A program made the position numbers and the translations under genes. 64,000 bases of DNA from Erinaceus europaeus (lineage: Eukaryota; Chordata; Mammalia; Eulipotyphla; Erinaceidae). Below, in pieces: positions 51,790 to 63,985 of the stretch. The DNA lies in NCBI RefSeq assembly GCF_950295315.1, contig NC_080168.1:74317519-74381518 (forward strand). Reading direction: 5' to 3'. Position 1 is the first letter of the stretch, and every line of letters starts with the position of its first letter. Under the pieces are notes generated by a model. The model saw nothing but the letters and a program-made list of their open reading frames with translations, had not been told where the DNA came from and searched no databases.

Positions 51790-52033
51790 TGTGGGTAGAA
51801 AGGAAACAGACTTTCATATCTGAGGCTCTGAGGTCGCAGGTTCAATACCCAGCACCACTGAAAGCTAGAGCTAAGCAGTGCCCTGGTAAAATAAGTAAAT
51901 AAATATCCTTTTTTTTAAAAAAAAAAAAAAAAAAAGGCAGTCTGGGAGATGGTACAGTGGATAAAGCACTGGATTTTCAAATGTGAGGTCCTACGTTCAG
52001 TCCCTGGCAGCACATGTACCAGAGTGATGTCTG

Positions 52034-52071
<38 letters not shown>

Positions 52072-52112
52072 GTCTTTATCATTAATAAATAAATAAAATC
52101 TTTTTAAAAAGG
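51790..52112 (+). mobile_element. SINE type 3 then SINE type 4
   Basis: Type 3 at 51790-51935 (GTCGCAGGTTCAATACCC, poly(A)) and type 4 at 51937-52112 (GGTACAGTGGATAAAGCACTGG, (CT)n at 52036-52070). Confidence 0.92.
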
Positions 52113-52307
52113 AAACAAACTTACTATTGCCGGTGTTCACAAAAGGCTTCTCTTCTGAGTTGTTCTTGAAGTCTTTGTTTCTCCTCCATTTTGTTGCTCT
52201 GAAATTGCAAGATATCAAAATGGAATCTGTTTGGGAAGCTTTTTAAAGCAAAGTACTGGTGTAAAGTTATGCAACACCCCAAATCCTTAGGTTTAAGTGA
52301 TATTAGG

Positions 52308-52428
52308 CCTGGGAGAGTGAGTATATAAAAAGGCGTTCATGCCTGAGGAAACAAAGGTCCCAGGTTCAATCCCCAGCACCACCATAAGCTAGAGTTGAGC
52401 AGTGCTCTGGTAAAATAAATAAATATAA
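52308..52428 (+). mobile_element. SINE type 3
   Basis: GGGAGAGTGAGTATATAAAAAGGC head variant, CCCAGGTTCAATCCCCAGCACC. Confidence 0.87.
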
Positions 52429-53058
52429 TCAACCTCACTTGTCCAGTACTGACTACCAGGGTTACTATAACAATGTCTCTCACAATCCATGGCTCCCCTC
52501 TCCCAAATGACTGGTTTCATCACAGAATCCACACTTTACATTTTTGTTCTTTCACTCAAAGGATAGCAACATATATTTTTCTTTAGACATTCTTTTTAAT
52601 GCTCTAAGGGAAACACAAAATTTCCACACCAATGGAAATAGTAATAAATGGATAAATAGTACATACAAAATTTATATATACAGTAACATTCCACCAAAAC
52701 ATTCAGGAAAAGATTTTCAATAACCCAACTCAACTCCCATCTGACTAAAAATTAAGTACTTAAAGCTGTTGAGAGACTGAACAGTGAATGTCATTTAAAA
52801 AAAAAATCCATCCCCTTGAATAGAAAAGAGTTCTGTTTTTAATAAGTTATTTGGAGAGCCTAGAGACAAAGAACTTCATATTTGACATTACTGTCACCAT
52901 GACTCTGGCATATTTTAACCCAACTTAACACACAAAAAAAACTTGCTTTAGTTCACTATGAAATAACTCATTAAAACAAAAACTTGCCTATGAGAAACAT
53001 TTATACAAAAAAAAAGTGTAATAGGGAACTGAAAAAATTTGTATGATGTAGAAGAGAT
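52429..53058. other. Unassigned AT-rich stretch
   Basis: No repeat, gene or regulatory pattern recognised. Confidence 0.45.
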
Positions 53059-53074
53059 TTGAAATTTATAGTGA

Positions 53075-53346
53075 GTCGGGCAGTAGCGCAGCAAGTTAAG
53101 CGCACGTGGCACAAAGCACAAGGACCAGCGCAAGGATCCAGGTTCAAGCCCCTGGCTCCCCACCTGCAGGGGAGTCCCTTCACAGGCAGTGAAGCAGGTC
53201 TGCAGGTGTCTATCTTTCTCTCCCACTCTCTGTCTTCCCCTCTTGTCTCCACTTCTCTCTGTCCTATCCAACAATGACAACAATAATAACTACAACAACA
53301 AGGGCAACAAAAGGGAATAAATAAATTAAAAATGTTTTGAAAGATG
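53075..53346 (+). mobile_element. SINE type 1
   Basis: The target duplication TTGAAATTTATAGTGA is at 53059-53074 and 53347-53362. Head and tail are well preserved. Confidence 0.95.
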
Positions 53347-53451
53347 TTGAAATTTATAGTGAATCCAAAAGAAACAACAGTTGGATTTTCTTTAAAAAAA
53401 AAAAAAAAAAAGAATTAGACTTGCCCAGCAGGAAGACCTGTGATGAGAATA

Positions 53452-53552
53452 ATGGCGGTCTGGGTTGCAATAGACTTTCATGCCTGAGGCACCAGAGGTC
53501 CCAGGTTCAATCCCCAGCACCACCATAAACTAGAGCTGAGCAATGTTCTGGT
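53452..53552 (+). mobile_element. SINE type 3
   Basis: GACTTTCATGCCTGAGGCACC and CCCAGGTTCAATCCCCAGCACC; the head is altered. Confidence 0.85.
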
Positions 53553-53780
53553 TGGGGGAGGGAGATGAAGGGGAAGAAAGAGAAATAGAAATCATTATTT
53601 TCAGACCTTGACATAGTTTGACTCCATCTTTGAAAGAAGAAAATAATTTTTAAAAAATTCCATATTCTCATATTGTTTATTGCTAAGAAGGTGTTCGTTC
53701 ACACAGAAATACTTGCTAGTTTCACTTTGAAAGCTAAAATAGATGGTTTTTGTTGCAGAAAAAAAATGGAGGTTGACTAT

Positions 53781-54381
53781 TGTTAGAGGCAGTAACTCTA
53801 GAATAGTTATAAGTATAGTTGCTTTTTGAGTTTGAGTTTTAAGAATAGTTTAAATATAGTTGCTTTTTGCCCTCCTGCCCAGTGAGGTGGAAAATTCCTT
53901 GCCCTTTTCCCCTCAACAGAACCTAAACAGTGAAGGCCATCAATTATTTTGAATGACCCTGCAGCGGACAGGCCTCCTCATGACCTCTGCATAGGAATAC
54001 TGTTACCAGATAGTTAAAACAGATGGCCTGATAAAATTGCAAACAGATGGCCGGGTGGTCCCAACAGAGAAAATAAATGTGGTGACCCCCACTTTGCCCG
54101 GGACCTATTGGTCTGGTGTGATGTTTAAAACTAGCCCATGCTTTGCTCTGAATGGATCAGGCTTTTGCTAAGTTTGAAATGATTGGATATAGGCTGATAA
54201 GGTGATGTGTTCCCCCTCCCTGAGTGTAGTCTGAATTCCTATAAATTGTATGGTTTGAGCTTTGTTCAGGGTCGAGCTTGGTAGACTAACACCAGTCACC
54301 ATCTCGGCCCGGATTGCAATTCGTGAATAAACATCTTTTGCTTCCTTGCAGTGGATGGTGGTTTGATTTCGCTCTTTAACA
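53781..54381 (+). repeat. Solo LTR, not the class II type above
   Basis: 601 bp, starts TGTTAGAGG and ends TTTAACA, flanked by a 5-bp duplication ACTAT (53776-53780 and 54382-54386). TATAAAT at 54240-54246 and AATAAA at 54326-54331 give a normal U3-R-U5 layout. A 5-bp duplication and these ends suggest class I or class III. Confidence 0.85.
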
Positions 54382-54547
54382 ACTATGACATCACAAGAAG
54401 AAATACAAAGCATTTGGAGTGTTAATGAACCATAGAACTCTAGGAAGCAAACTAATAGAGATATGTGAAACAAAATAAACGTCATCTCAATCTAGAAAAA
54501 TATCCTGACTCATATGATAAGTTAAAAAGATATATATTTAAAAGTTG

Positions 54548-54918
54548 GGGAGGGGGGCAAATGGTGCCACACCTGGTTAAGTGCTCAAAGACCTGGGTTC
54601 AAGCAGGGGGAAAGCTTCACAAGTGGTGAAGTAGTGTTGCAAGTCTCTCTCTTCTCTCTCTCTCTCTCTCTCTATCTATCTCCTCTCCCCCCCTTCTTTC
54701 TTTTTTTTAACCAGAGCACTGTTCAGCTCTGGTTTATGGTGGTGTGGGGGATTGAACCTGGGACTTTGGAGCCTCAGGCATGAGGGCCTGTTTGCATGAC
54801 TACTATGCTGTCTACCCTCTGCCCTCTCTTATTTCCCCCACAATCACTCTCTCCCTTTCTCTCTCCCTTCACTCTCAATTTCTCTCTGTTCTATCAAATA
54901 AAATAAATAAATTTATAT
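54548..54918 (+). mobile_element. SINE type 2, split by a type 3 SINE
   Basis: Head at 54548 (CAAATGGTGCCACACCTGG), CT-rich region, interruption at 54705-54820, then the rest to AATAAAATAAATAAATTT. Confidence 0.87.
54705..54820 (-). mobile_element. SINE type 3 inside a type 2 SINE
   Basis: Antisense copy (AACCAGAGCACTG...GGGGGATTGAACCTGGGAC). Confidence 0.9.
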
Positions 54919-54929
54919 ATCTGTTGGTC

Positions 54930-55226
54930 AGGGGGGCCAGGAGGTGGCACACCTAGTTAAGCGCTTACATTATAGGGTGCAAGGACCTGGGTTCAATCCC
55001 CCGTCCCCACCTGCAAGGGAAAAACTTAACAAATGGTGGAGCAGCACTGCAGGAGTCTCTCTGCTTCTCTCCTTCTCTATCTCCTCCTCTAAATTTCTCT
55101 GTCTCTATCCAATAATAAATAAATAAATAATATTTTTAAAAATTGGGCAGAGAGTCGGGCGGTAGCAGAGTGGGTTAAGCACACATGGTACAAAGTGCAA
55201 ACAACAGCTAAGGTTCCCGGTTCAAA
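54930..55226 (+). mobile_element. SINE type 2 then a type 1 head
   Basis: Type 2 at 54930-55141 (GCCAGGAGGTGGCACACC) and the first 75 bp of a type 1 at 55150-55226 (GAGTCGGGCGGTAGCAGAG), cut at GGTTCAAAGC. Confidence 0.87.
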
Positions 55227-55428
55227 GCTAATATATATTAGCTTTGTGAAAAGCAGGGAAAGAAAAGCACCTAGAGACCAAGGCTGCATTCCTTTGCAAT
55301 GTCAGAAATTGGAAGAAAAAAAAACTTTAATCTCTTAACATGTCATTGAATTCAACTCACAAAAACAGTAACACAGTAGCTAAATTATATTTAAGTGTCT
55401 ATTTACCCCTCCGAAGTTGATGAAACTG
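55227..55428. other. Unassigned
   Basis: Contains the near-palindrome AAAGCTAATATATATTAGCTTT at 55225-55246, next to the truncated SINE head. Confidence 0.4.
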
Positions 55429-55846
55429 AGGAAATAGCAAAATGATTATGCAAAAAGACTTATGATGGTTATGCCTGAGGCTCACAGGTCCCAGATTAAA
55501 TCCCTAATATTACCTTGTATCAGAACTGAGCAGTGATCTGGTTAAAATTAAAGAGATTTTTTTTAAGAAGTTGATGGAGGGCAGGGGTAGATAGCATAAT
55601 GGTTATGCAAACAAACTGCCATGCCTGAGGCTCTGAGTCCCAGGTTCAATCCCCCACACCACCATAAGCCAGAGCTGACCAGTGCTCTGGTAAAAAAAAA
55701 AAAAAAAAAAAGGGAAGTTGATGGAGAAGTAGTTAGTATGTAGATGAGGGAGATAGCATAATGATTCTGCCAAGGGGCTCTCATGTTCCAAAGTCCCTGG
55801 TTCAATCCCCTGAACCACCATAAGCCAGAGTTGAGCAGTACTCTGG
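55429..55846 (+). mobile_element. Three SINE type 3 copies in a row
   Basis: Copies at 55429-55556, 55578-55712 and 55740-55846, each with an ATAATG-containing or related head and CCCAGGTTCAATCCC-type box B. All are in the same orientation. Confidence 0.88.
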
Positions 55847-55953
<107 letters not shown>

Positions 55954-56085
55954 CAGGAGATAGCGCAGTGGCTAAGGCACTAGACTCTCAGGCATGAGGT
56001 CAATCCCCAACAGCACATGTACCAGAGTGATGTCTGTTTCCTTCTCTCTCCTATATTTCTCAATAAGTAAATATAATCTTTAATA
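55954..56085 (+). mobile_element. SINE type 4
   Basis: GGAGATAGCGCAGTGGCTAAGGCAC head and CAGCACATGTACCAGAGTGATG body. Confidence 0.9.
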
Positions 56086-56253
56086 TATATGAGTAAATGA
56101 TAAATTACATTCAATATCTACCACGTAGTTAACTGTTTTAGCATATACTATTTCAAATACTTGGATTTAGATTGTTTACATTTTCAATGAGTTAAGGAAA
56201 TACTCAAATATACTCTCACATATATACACAATGCAAAATATCAGGAACATAGT

Positions 56254-56575
56254 ATAGGAGATGGCATAGTTATTATGCAAAAGGCTTTAATGCCTGAGAC
56301 TCTGAAGTCCCAAGTTCAGTTCCCTGCACTATCATAAGCCAGAGCTGAGCAGTGCTCTAGTAAAAAGATAATAATAATAATATAAAAATAAATCAGGTGG
56401 TGGTATACTTACTGTGTTCAAGAACCCAGTCCCTACCTGCAAGGGCTAAGTTTCATAAACATTAGGGCAGTACTACAGGTGACCTCTTTCTGCCTCTACT
56501 ATTAAAGAATAACCGAGTGGAGGATTCACTGTGTTGGCACTGAACCCCAGCTAGAACCCTGGTGGCAAAAAAAAA
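56254..56575 (+). mobile_element. SINE type 3 then a type 1/2 SINE with 3' module
   Basis: Type 3 at 56254-56378; a diverged second copy at 56390-56575 ending in the module GAGTGGAGGATTCACTGTG...CTGAACCCCAGCTAGAACCC. Confidence 0.8.
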
Positions 56576-56639
56576 GGGGGGGGGATCAGTTATAGGTCTT
56601 CCATCAATAAACTAAAATGCAGTATCATTGAATCTCGCT

Positions 56640-56790
56640 TACTTAACATTTATCAAATGTCTACCATATGTTTACTACTATATTAGATGTCAAAAATATA
56701 GACATGAATGGAGAAGTCTCTAACCTGGATATTTTCAAAGGCTTGCTGGAGACGTAGATAAGAAAGTAGAGATGTAATGTAATGTGAATG
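56640..56790 (+). mobile_element. L2 3' fragment
   Basis: AACATTTATCAAATGTCTACCATATG and ATATAGACATGAATGGAGAAGTCTCTAACCTGG follow the L2 3' end pattern as I remember it (CTACTATGTGCCAGGCACTG... and ...CCCTGCCCTC). Confidence 0.55.
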
Positions 56791-56980
56791 TACTTTGTAG
56801 CTGGGAAAAGCTCTAAACAGTTCAGTACTGATTGTGTGCCCCTTTAAGTGCAGACCCCATCATGTGCAGAAGATGATGGACCATTTCTGACATCAAGTTC
56901 ATGGAAGAATACACTCTTTTTTTCCTTTTTGAAACTGGCTTTGTAACTTTCCTCAGACTCCCTTCAAGAGGGTGATGACC

Positions 56981-57695
56981 CTCTCCTCTCCTCTCCCGGA
57001 TCAACTAGGAATACAAAAGGAGACCACCGGGGACCGAAACAAGACAGGACTATAATGACCACATGAACCCAGAAAATCACTGGTGAGTACAAACATGTGT
57101 GACTGGTGACAGAGAGGAGAGAGGGGCCTGAGAGATTAAGTGACTGCTAACAGTTCAGCAGTTTATCAATTGAGACACCACCTCCAGTACGCTCCACCAA
57201 CAAGGGAACAGCTGAAGGGAGGAGAGGACTCCCCAGAGACTCACCAAGTGCAACTCTGAGTCTCCATTGCTACTACCCTCAGAATCTGGAGCAGCGGCAG
57301 GGAGGGACACCAGGGGACAGAGATCTAACCAGGAAACTCAGGAGAAGACCTATACCTCCATGGCATAGCTGAGGGGCTGTGAAAGTCTCTTTGCATAACC
57401 ACTGGATTATCTCTGCCACACCCTGCTTTATCTTTGTCAGGAGTCAGTGATTAAGCTGAAGCCTATTGATAGTTTAAAAGCCCTCAGGCTCCCATAGCCT
57501 ACAGGGAAGAAAAAAAAAAAGAGGCTTTTAAACCACTGAGCTCCAAATCAGAGATTTAAATACTATTGAAACAACTGTTAACTTTCACCACTGTGAACCC
57601 TTTAATTAACTTACTTAGACACAAGTCAATCCAGGCATTAGTGAACAATAATTTGAAAAGTACTGATAAAGGGACCTCATAACATAATATATAAA
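56981..57695 (+). promoter_or_regulatory. L1 5' UTR / internal promoter region
   Basis: Begins with a CT-rich CTCTCCTCTCCTCTCCCGG and runs to the ORF1 ATG. L1 5' UTRs carry an internal Pol II promoter; no specific factor site is asserted. Confidence 0.75.
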
Positions 57696-58670
57696 ATGGT
57701 TAAAACAACAAGAAGAAATATTGGAGAAACGAACCAGGACAAGAGTCCAGCTAAAAGTCCTCCAGAGGGTGAAGCACAAAACAACGAGTTCAACATCCAA
57801 ACATTAGCTAAGGAAATAATAACAGGAGTGAGTAAAGAATTTGAAAAAATTATAATCAGAAATACAGGAACAACAAATGAGAATATGGAAGAAAATACTA
57901 ATTACCTCATGGTTACTAGAGAGCTGAAAGCTGAAATCGCTAAGCTAAGAGTGCAACTAGCAAAACAAGCTAAAACAGTATCAGAGCAGGGCAACAAAAT
58001 AGATGAACTCCAGAAAACAGTAGAGGGCAGAGAGAATAGAACCTATGAGGCTGAAGACAGAATTAGCAAGATTGAGGATGAATTAGAGACAACTAAAAAA
58101 GAAGTAAGAGATCTCAAAAAGAGATTAATAGATGCTGAAAACAACAACAAAGTCCTATGGGATGACTTCAAAAGAAACAATATAGGCATTATTGGCATAC
58201 CAGAGGAAGAAAGAGAAGGAGAGGAAGAAAGCATTTTCCAGGCGAAAATAGCTGAAAATTTCTCTAGTCTAGACAACATCAAAGACATAAAGATTCAAGA
58301 AGCCCAGAGGGTCTCAAACAGAATTAACCCAGACCTAAAGACACCAATACATGTCATACTTAGAATGGAAAGGAATAAGGATAAAGAAAGGATCCTCAAG
58401 GCTGCAAGAGAAAAACAAAGAGTCACCTATAAAGGAAAACCCATAAGATTAGCAGCAGATTTCTCCATACAAACACTACAGGCCAGAAGAGAATGGCAAG
58501 ATATCTATCGAGTGCTCAATGAGAAAGGCTTTCAGCCAAGAATACTATATCCTGCTAGACTGTCATTCAGACTAGATGGAGGCATCAAAACCTTCTCAGA
58601 CAAGCAACAGTTGAAGGAATCAACTATCACCAAGCCTGCCCTGAAAGAAATTCTGAAAGGTCTCCTATAA
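57696..58670 (+). CDS. L1 ORF1p (RNA-binding chaperone), intact
   Basis: A 324-codon open frame of usual length for ORF1p, the trimeric RNA chaperone that packages L1 RNA. A charged N-terminus is followed by a heptad-rich coiled coil (about residues 70-155). The RRM follows (about 160-250, with IIGIPEEEREGEEESIFQ and IQEAQRVSNR), then the C-terminal domain (RREWQDIYRVLNEKGFQPRI). The start ATG follows an A-rich leader. ORF2 begins 48 bp downstream. No stop or frameshift interrupts it, in contrast to ORF2. Confidence 0.95.
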   Translation: MVKTTRRNIGETNQDKSPAKSPPEGEAQNNEFNIQTLAKEIITGVSKEFEKIIIRNTGTTNENMEENTNYLMVTRELKAEIAKLRVQLAKQAKTVSEQGNKIDELQKTVEGRENRTYEAEDRISKIEDELETTKKEVRDLKKRLIDAENNNKVLWDDFKRNNIGIIGIPEEEREGEEESIFQAKIAENFSSLDNIKDIKIQEAQRVSNRINPDLKTPIHVILRMERNKDKERILKAAREKQRVTYKGKPIRLAADFSIQTLQARREWQDIYRVLNEKGFQPRILYPARLSFRLDGGIKTFSDKQQLKESTITKPALKEILKGLL

Positions 58671-58718
58671 ACAATCGGACCACCACAAATAGGACATATA
58701 TCAAAAAACTCTACAAGA

Positions 58719-61700
58719 ATGGTGTTAAAATATCTTCAATCTTTGATATCAATAAATGTCAATGGCCTGAATTCACCTATTAAAAGACACAGAGTAGGAA
58801 GATGGATCAGAAAACACAACCCAACAATATGCTGTCTACAGGAAACCCACCTAACTCAACAAGACAAACACAGACTTAAAGTGAAAGGATGGAAAACAAT
58901 CATACAAGCCAATGGCCCGCAAAAAAGAGCAGGAGCAGCTATTCTCATATCTGACATGATATACTTTAAAATAGATAAGATTAAAAAAGATAGGAATGGA
59001 CACTACTTAATGCTCAGAGGATCAGTCAATCAAGAGGACTTAACAATTATTAACATCTATGCACCCAATGAGAAGCCATCTAAATATATCAAACTTCTAC
59101 TGAAAGAGCTACAGCAATATATTAACAGTAACACAATCATAATAGGGGACTTCAACACCCCACTCTCTCAACTTGACAGATCATCCAGGCAGAAAATAAA
59201 TAAAGACATAAGGGAGCTAAATGAAGAGATAGATAAACTAGAACTATTGGGCATTTTCAGAGTCATTCATCCCAAGAAACTGGAATACACATTTTACCCA
59301 AATCCACATGGGTCATTCTCAAGGAAAGACCATATGTTAGGCCACAAAGACAGCATCAGCCAATTAAAGAGCATGTAAATCATTCCAAGCATCTTCTCAG
59401 ACCACAGTGGAATTAAACTAACACTTAACAATCAACAAAAGATTAGTAACAGTCCCAAAATGTGGAAGCTCAACAGTACACTGCTTAACAACTTCTGGGT
59501 CAAAGAGGAAATCAAGGAAGAAATCAAAATGTTTCGAGAGGTCAATGAAAATGAAGACACAAGCTATCAAAATATTTGGGACATAGCTAAAGCAGTCCTA
59601 AGAGGGAAGTTCATAGCTATACAAGCACACATTAGGAAACAAGAAAAAGCACAAATAAACAGCCTGATTGCACATCTTAAAGACCTAGAAGAAGAACAAC
59701 AAAGGAACCCTAAAGCAACGAGAAGGTCAGAAATCAGTAAAGTTAGGGCAGAAATAAATAACATTGAGAATAGGAAAACCATACAAAAGATCAACGAAAG
59801 TAAATGTTGGTTCTTCGAAAGAGTATGCAAAATTGACAAACTTTTAGCCAGGGATTCACAAAACAAAAAAGGGAGAAGACCCAAATAAATTGGATAGTAA
59901 ATGAAAGAGGAGATATCACAACAGACACTGCAGAAATTCAACATATCATGCAAGGCTTCTATGAATAACTATATGCCACCAAGCTAGAGAACCTGGAAAA
60001 AATGGATGATTTCCTAGATACCTACTAACTTCCAAAACTAAGTAAAGAGGAAGTGGATAACATGAACAGGCCCATCACAGCTAATGAAATTGAAACAGTT
60101 ACCAAAAATCTCCCCAAAAATAAAAGTCCTGGACCAGATGGTTTTACAAATGAATTCTACAAAACCTTCAAAGAAGAACTAATACCTCTTCTTTTAAAAG
60201 TCTTCCAGAAGATTGAAGACACTGGAATACTCCCTGCCAGCTTCTATGAAGCCAACATCATCACTCTTGTACTAAACACAGACAAGGACACAACCAAAAA
60301 AGAAAACTACAGACCAATATCTCTAATGAACATAGATGCAAAAATATTGAACAAAATTCTAGCCAACCGGATACAGCAGTATATCAAAAAGACTGTTCAT
60401 CATGACCAAGTGGGGTTTATCCCAGGCATGCAAGGTTGGTTTAATATACGTAAATCAATCAATGTGATCCACCACATCAACAAAAGCAAGACCAAAAACA
60501 ACATGGTCATATCAATAGATGCAGAGAAAGCCTTTGACAAAATACAACATCCCTTTATGATCAAAACAGTACAAAAAGTGGGAATAGATGGAAAATTCCT
60601 GAAGATAGTGGAGTCTATATATAGCAAACCTACAGCCAACATCATACTCAATGGTGAAAAACTGGAAGCATTTCCACTCAGATCAGGTACTAGACAGGGC
60701 TACCCACTATCACCATTACTATTCAACATAGAGTTGGAATTTCTTGCCATAGCAATCAGGCAGGAGCAAGGAATTAAAGGGATACAGATTGGAAGAGAAG
60801 AAATCAAACTCTCCTTATTTGCAGATGACATGATAGTATACATGGAAAAACCTAAGGAATCCAGCAAGAAGCTTTTGGAAATCATCAGGCAATACAGTAA
60901 GGTGTCAGGCTATAAAATTAACATTCAAAAGTCAGTGGCATTCCTCTATGCAAACACTAAGTTAGAAGAAATTGAAATCCAGAAATCAATTCCTTTTACT
61001 ATAGCAACAAAAACAATAAAATATCTAGGAGTAAACCTAACCAAAGAAGTGAAAGACTTGTATACTGAAAATTATGAGTCACTACTCAAGGAAATTGAAA
61101 AAGACGCAAAGAAGTGGAAAGCTATTCCGTGTTTATGGGTTGGAAGAATTAACATCATCAAAATGAATATACTACCCAGAGCCATCTACAAATTTAATGC
61201 TATCCCCATCAATATCCCAAGCACATTTTTTAGGAGAACAGAACAAATGCTACAAATGTTTATCTGGAACCAGAAACGACCTAGAATTGCCAAAACAATC
61301 ATGAGAAAAAAGAACAGAAGAGGAGGCATCACACTCCCAGATCTCAAACTGTATTATAGGGCCATTGTCATCAAAACTGCTTGGTACTGGAACATGAATA
61401 GACACACTGACCAGTGGAATAGAATTGAGAGCCCAGAAATGAGGCCCCACATCTATGGACATCTAATCTTTGACAAAGGGGCCCAGACTATTACATGGGG
61501 AAAGCAGAGTCTCTTCAGCAAATGGTGTTGGAAACAATGGGTTGAAACATGCAGAAGAATGAAACTGAACCACTGTATTTCACCAAATACAAAAGTAAAT
61601 TCCAAGTGGATCAAGGACTTGGATGTTAGACCACAAACTATCAGATACTTAGAGGAAAATATTGGAAAAACTCTTTTCTGCATAAATTTTAAAGACATTT

Positions 61701-62488
61701 TCAATGAAACGAATCCAATTACAAAGAAGACTAAGGCAAGTATAAACCTATGGGACTACATCAAATTAAAAAGCTTCTTCACAGCAAAAGAAACCACTAC
61801 CCAAACCAAGGGACCCCTCACAGAATGGGAGAAGATCTTTACATGCCATACATCAGATAAGAGTTTAATAAGCAACATATATAAAGAGCTTGCCAGACTC
61901 AACAACAAGACAACAAATAACCCCATCCAAAAATGGGGGGAGGACTTGTACAGAATATTCACCACAGAAGAGATCCAAAAGGCTGAGAAACACATGAAAA
62001 AATGCTCCAAGTCTCTGATTGTCAGAGAAATGCAAATAAAGACAACAATGAGATATCACTTCACTCCTGTGAGAATGTCATACATCAGAAAAGGTAACAG
62101 CAGCAAATGCTGGAGAGGCTGTGGGGTCAAAGGAACCCTCCTACACTGCTGGTGGGAATGTCAGTTGGTCCAAACTCTGTGGAGAACAGTCTGGAGAACT
62201 CTCAGAAGGCTAGAAATGGACCTGCCCTATGATCCTGCAATTCCTCTCCTGGGGATATATCCTAAGGAACCCAACACATCCATCCAAAAATATCTGTGTA
62301 CACATATGTTTTTGGCAGCACAATTTGTAGTAGCCAAAACCTGGAAACAACCCAGGTGTCCAACAACAGATGAGTGGCTGAGCAAGTTGTGGTCTATATA
62401 CACAATGGAATACTACTTAGCTGTAAAAAAAATGGTGACTTTACCATTTTCAGGCGATCTTGGATGGACCTTGAAAAAATCATGTTGA
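58719..62488 (+). pseudogene. L1 ORF2p (endonuclease / reverse transcriptase), broken
   Basis: The endonuclease lies at 58719-59378 (SINVNGLNSPIKRH, CCLQETHL, IIGDFNTPLS) and is cut by a TAA (59376-59378) before its final SDH motif ([11 protein letters not shown] near 59395). The linker frame 59460-59888 runs to a frameshift in an A-run near 59882-59886. Two further in-frame stops lie near 59966 and 60026. The frame at 60053-62488 (811 codons) holds the [43 protein letters not shown] and FADD (60818-60829). A C-terminal CX3CX7HX4C cysteine motif ([18 protein letters not shown], near 62110) follows. Near 62425 a lengthened A-run changes the frame, so the last residues differ from the family C-terminus. 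Confidence 0.94.
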
Positions 62489-62798
62489 GTGACATAAGTC
62501 AGAAACAGAAGGATGAATATGGGATGATCTCACTCTCAGGCAGAAGTTGAAAAACAAGATCAGACAAGAAAACACAAGTAGAACCTGAAATGGAATTGGC
62601 GTATTGCACAAAAGTAAAAGACTCTGGGGTGGGTGGGTGGGGAGAATACAGGTCCATGAAGGATGATAAATGACATAGTGGGGGTTGTATTGTTAAATGG
62701 GAAACTGGGGAATGTTATGCATGTACAAACTATTGTATTTACTGTTGAATGTAAAACATTAATTCCCCAATAAAGAAATAAATTTAAAAAATAAAAAA
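62489..62798 (+). other. L1 3' UTR
   Basis: Contains the GGGATGATCTCACTCTCAGG segment, a G-rich TCTGGGGTGGGTGGGTGGGG tract and AATAAAG before the A-rich tail. The G-rich tract is shared by the copies at 4460 and 29700. Confidence 0.85.
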
Positions 62799-62813
62799 AA
62801 GAGGCTGATGACC

Positions 62814-63533
62814 AAACAGAAGGATGAGAAAGAACCATGAATTCAAATGGGCAAGTAAGAACGCAGCCAGTTTTAATCAAGCAAGAATTTCCCAGCAGGA
62901 GTCAGAAGTAATGGGAGCAGAGCTATGGCACACCAAGGTAGAGGTTCCTCACTGAACAGGGGGAATGAGCAGAGAGGGCTAACAAGACTAAAACAAGAAT
63001 CATTGCACCAAGCTTGCATCCTTCATCAAGGTATCATCAGTCACCAATCTGTTGCACACAAAACTGACTGCCTAGATGGAGAATGTGTTTCTGATTTGCA
63101 CCAAAGTGGTGGCCCTGCATGAGAAAAAGCTGATACTTAGAGAATGTTCAGTATTACAAAAGCAAAAGAGAATTGCCAGAGAACACGCCCCCTCCCCCAG
63201 AATCTCACAAATATATTGAAAAGTGTCTGTGGTAAAATTGGTAGAAGATAAAGCTAAGAAAGTAGGAAAGTTATAAAGGAATTTATGTGCTGAGCAAGGG
63301 AGTTTGTATTTCATTAAAGGCAGTGATGGGCCATCGTGCTATATTAAACAGTATAGTAAACAGATCACTCTGAAAGTAACACAGAGGAAAAACTGAAGAA
63401 AGGGCAACAGAATTACTGTTCTCACAGTAATCTAGATCATAAATTATAAGTCCCAAATTAAGGCTGCATGGATAGAGAAGATAAGATATGGGAGACAGAA
63501 GTAAGAAGGAAAATTAAAAAAGACAATGATAGG
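62814..63533. other. Unassigned
   Basis: No repeat or gene recognised. The 65-codon frame at 62925-63122 shows no domain. Confidence 0.4.
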
Positions 63534-63690
63534 GTCAGGGAAGTGGTGCAGTGGAGAAAGCACTGGACCCTCAACCATGAGGTCCTGAGTTCAGTCCCCG
63601 GCAGCACATGTACCAGAGTGATGTCTGGTTCTCTCTCTCCTTCTGTCTTTCTCATGAATAAATAAATAAAATCTTTTAAAAATAAAATCA
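63534..63690 (+). mobile_element. SINE type 4
   Basis: GAAGTGGTGCAGTGGAGAAAGCAC head, CAGCACATGTACCAGAGTGATG, AATAAATAAATAAAATCTT tail. Confidence 0.93.
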
Positions 63691-63711
63691 AGGTTTAAAA
63701 AAGAGCAATGA

Positions 63712-63985
63712 TGGGAGTGGGGGGATGGCACAGCAGGTTAAGTGCACATGGCATGAAGCATAAAGGCCGGCTTAAGGATCCCGGTTCGAGCCCCTGGCTC
63801 CCCACGAGTCGCTTCACAGGTGGTGAAGCAGGTCTGTAGGTGTCTATCTTTCTCCCCCCCTCTCTGTCTTCCCCTCCTCTCTCCACTTCTCTCTGTCCTA
63901 TCTAACAATGACAACATCAATAACAACAACAAAATAATACAACAAGGGCAACAAAATGGAAAATAAATAAATATTAAAAAAGGCA
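63712..63985 (+). mobile_element. SINE type 1
   Basis: GGGATGGCACAGCAGG head, GGTTCGAGCCCC, a small deletion where CTGCAGGGGA is expected, complete tail. Confidence 0.92.

Larger units (their letters stand above)
56981..62798 (+). mobile_element. Full-length L1 retrotransposon
   Basis: 5.8 kb with 5' UTR (about 715 bp), ORF1, ORF2 and 3' UTR ending AATTCCCCAATAAAG plus an A-rich tail. The near-perfect 15-bp target duplication is AAGAGGGTGATGACC (56966-56980) and AAGAGGCTGATGACC (62799-62813). ORF1 is intact, but ORF2 has several disabling changes, so the copy cannot move itself. It gives the reference for the other L1 pieces in the window. Confidence 0.96.
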
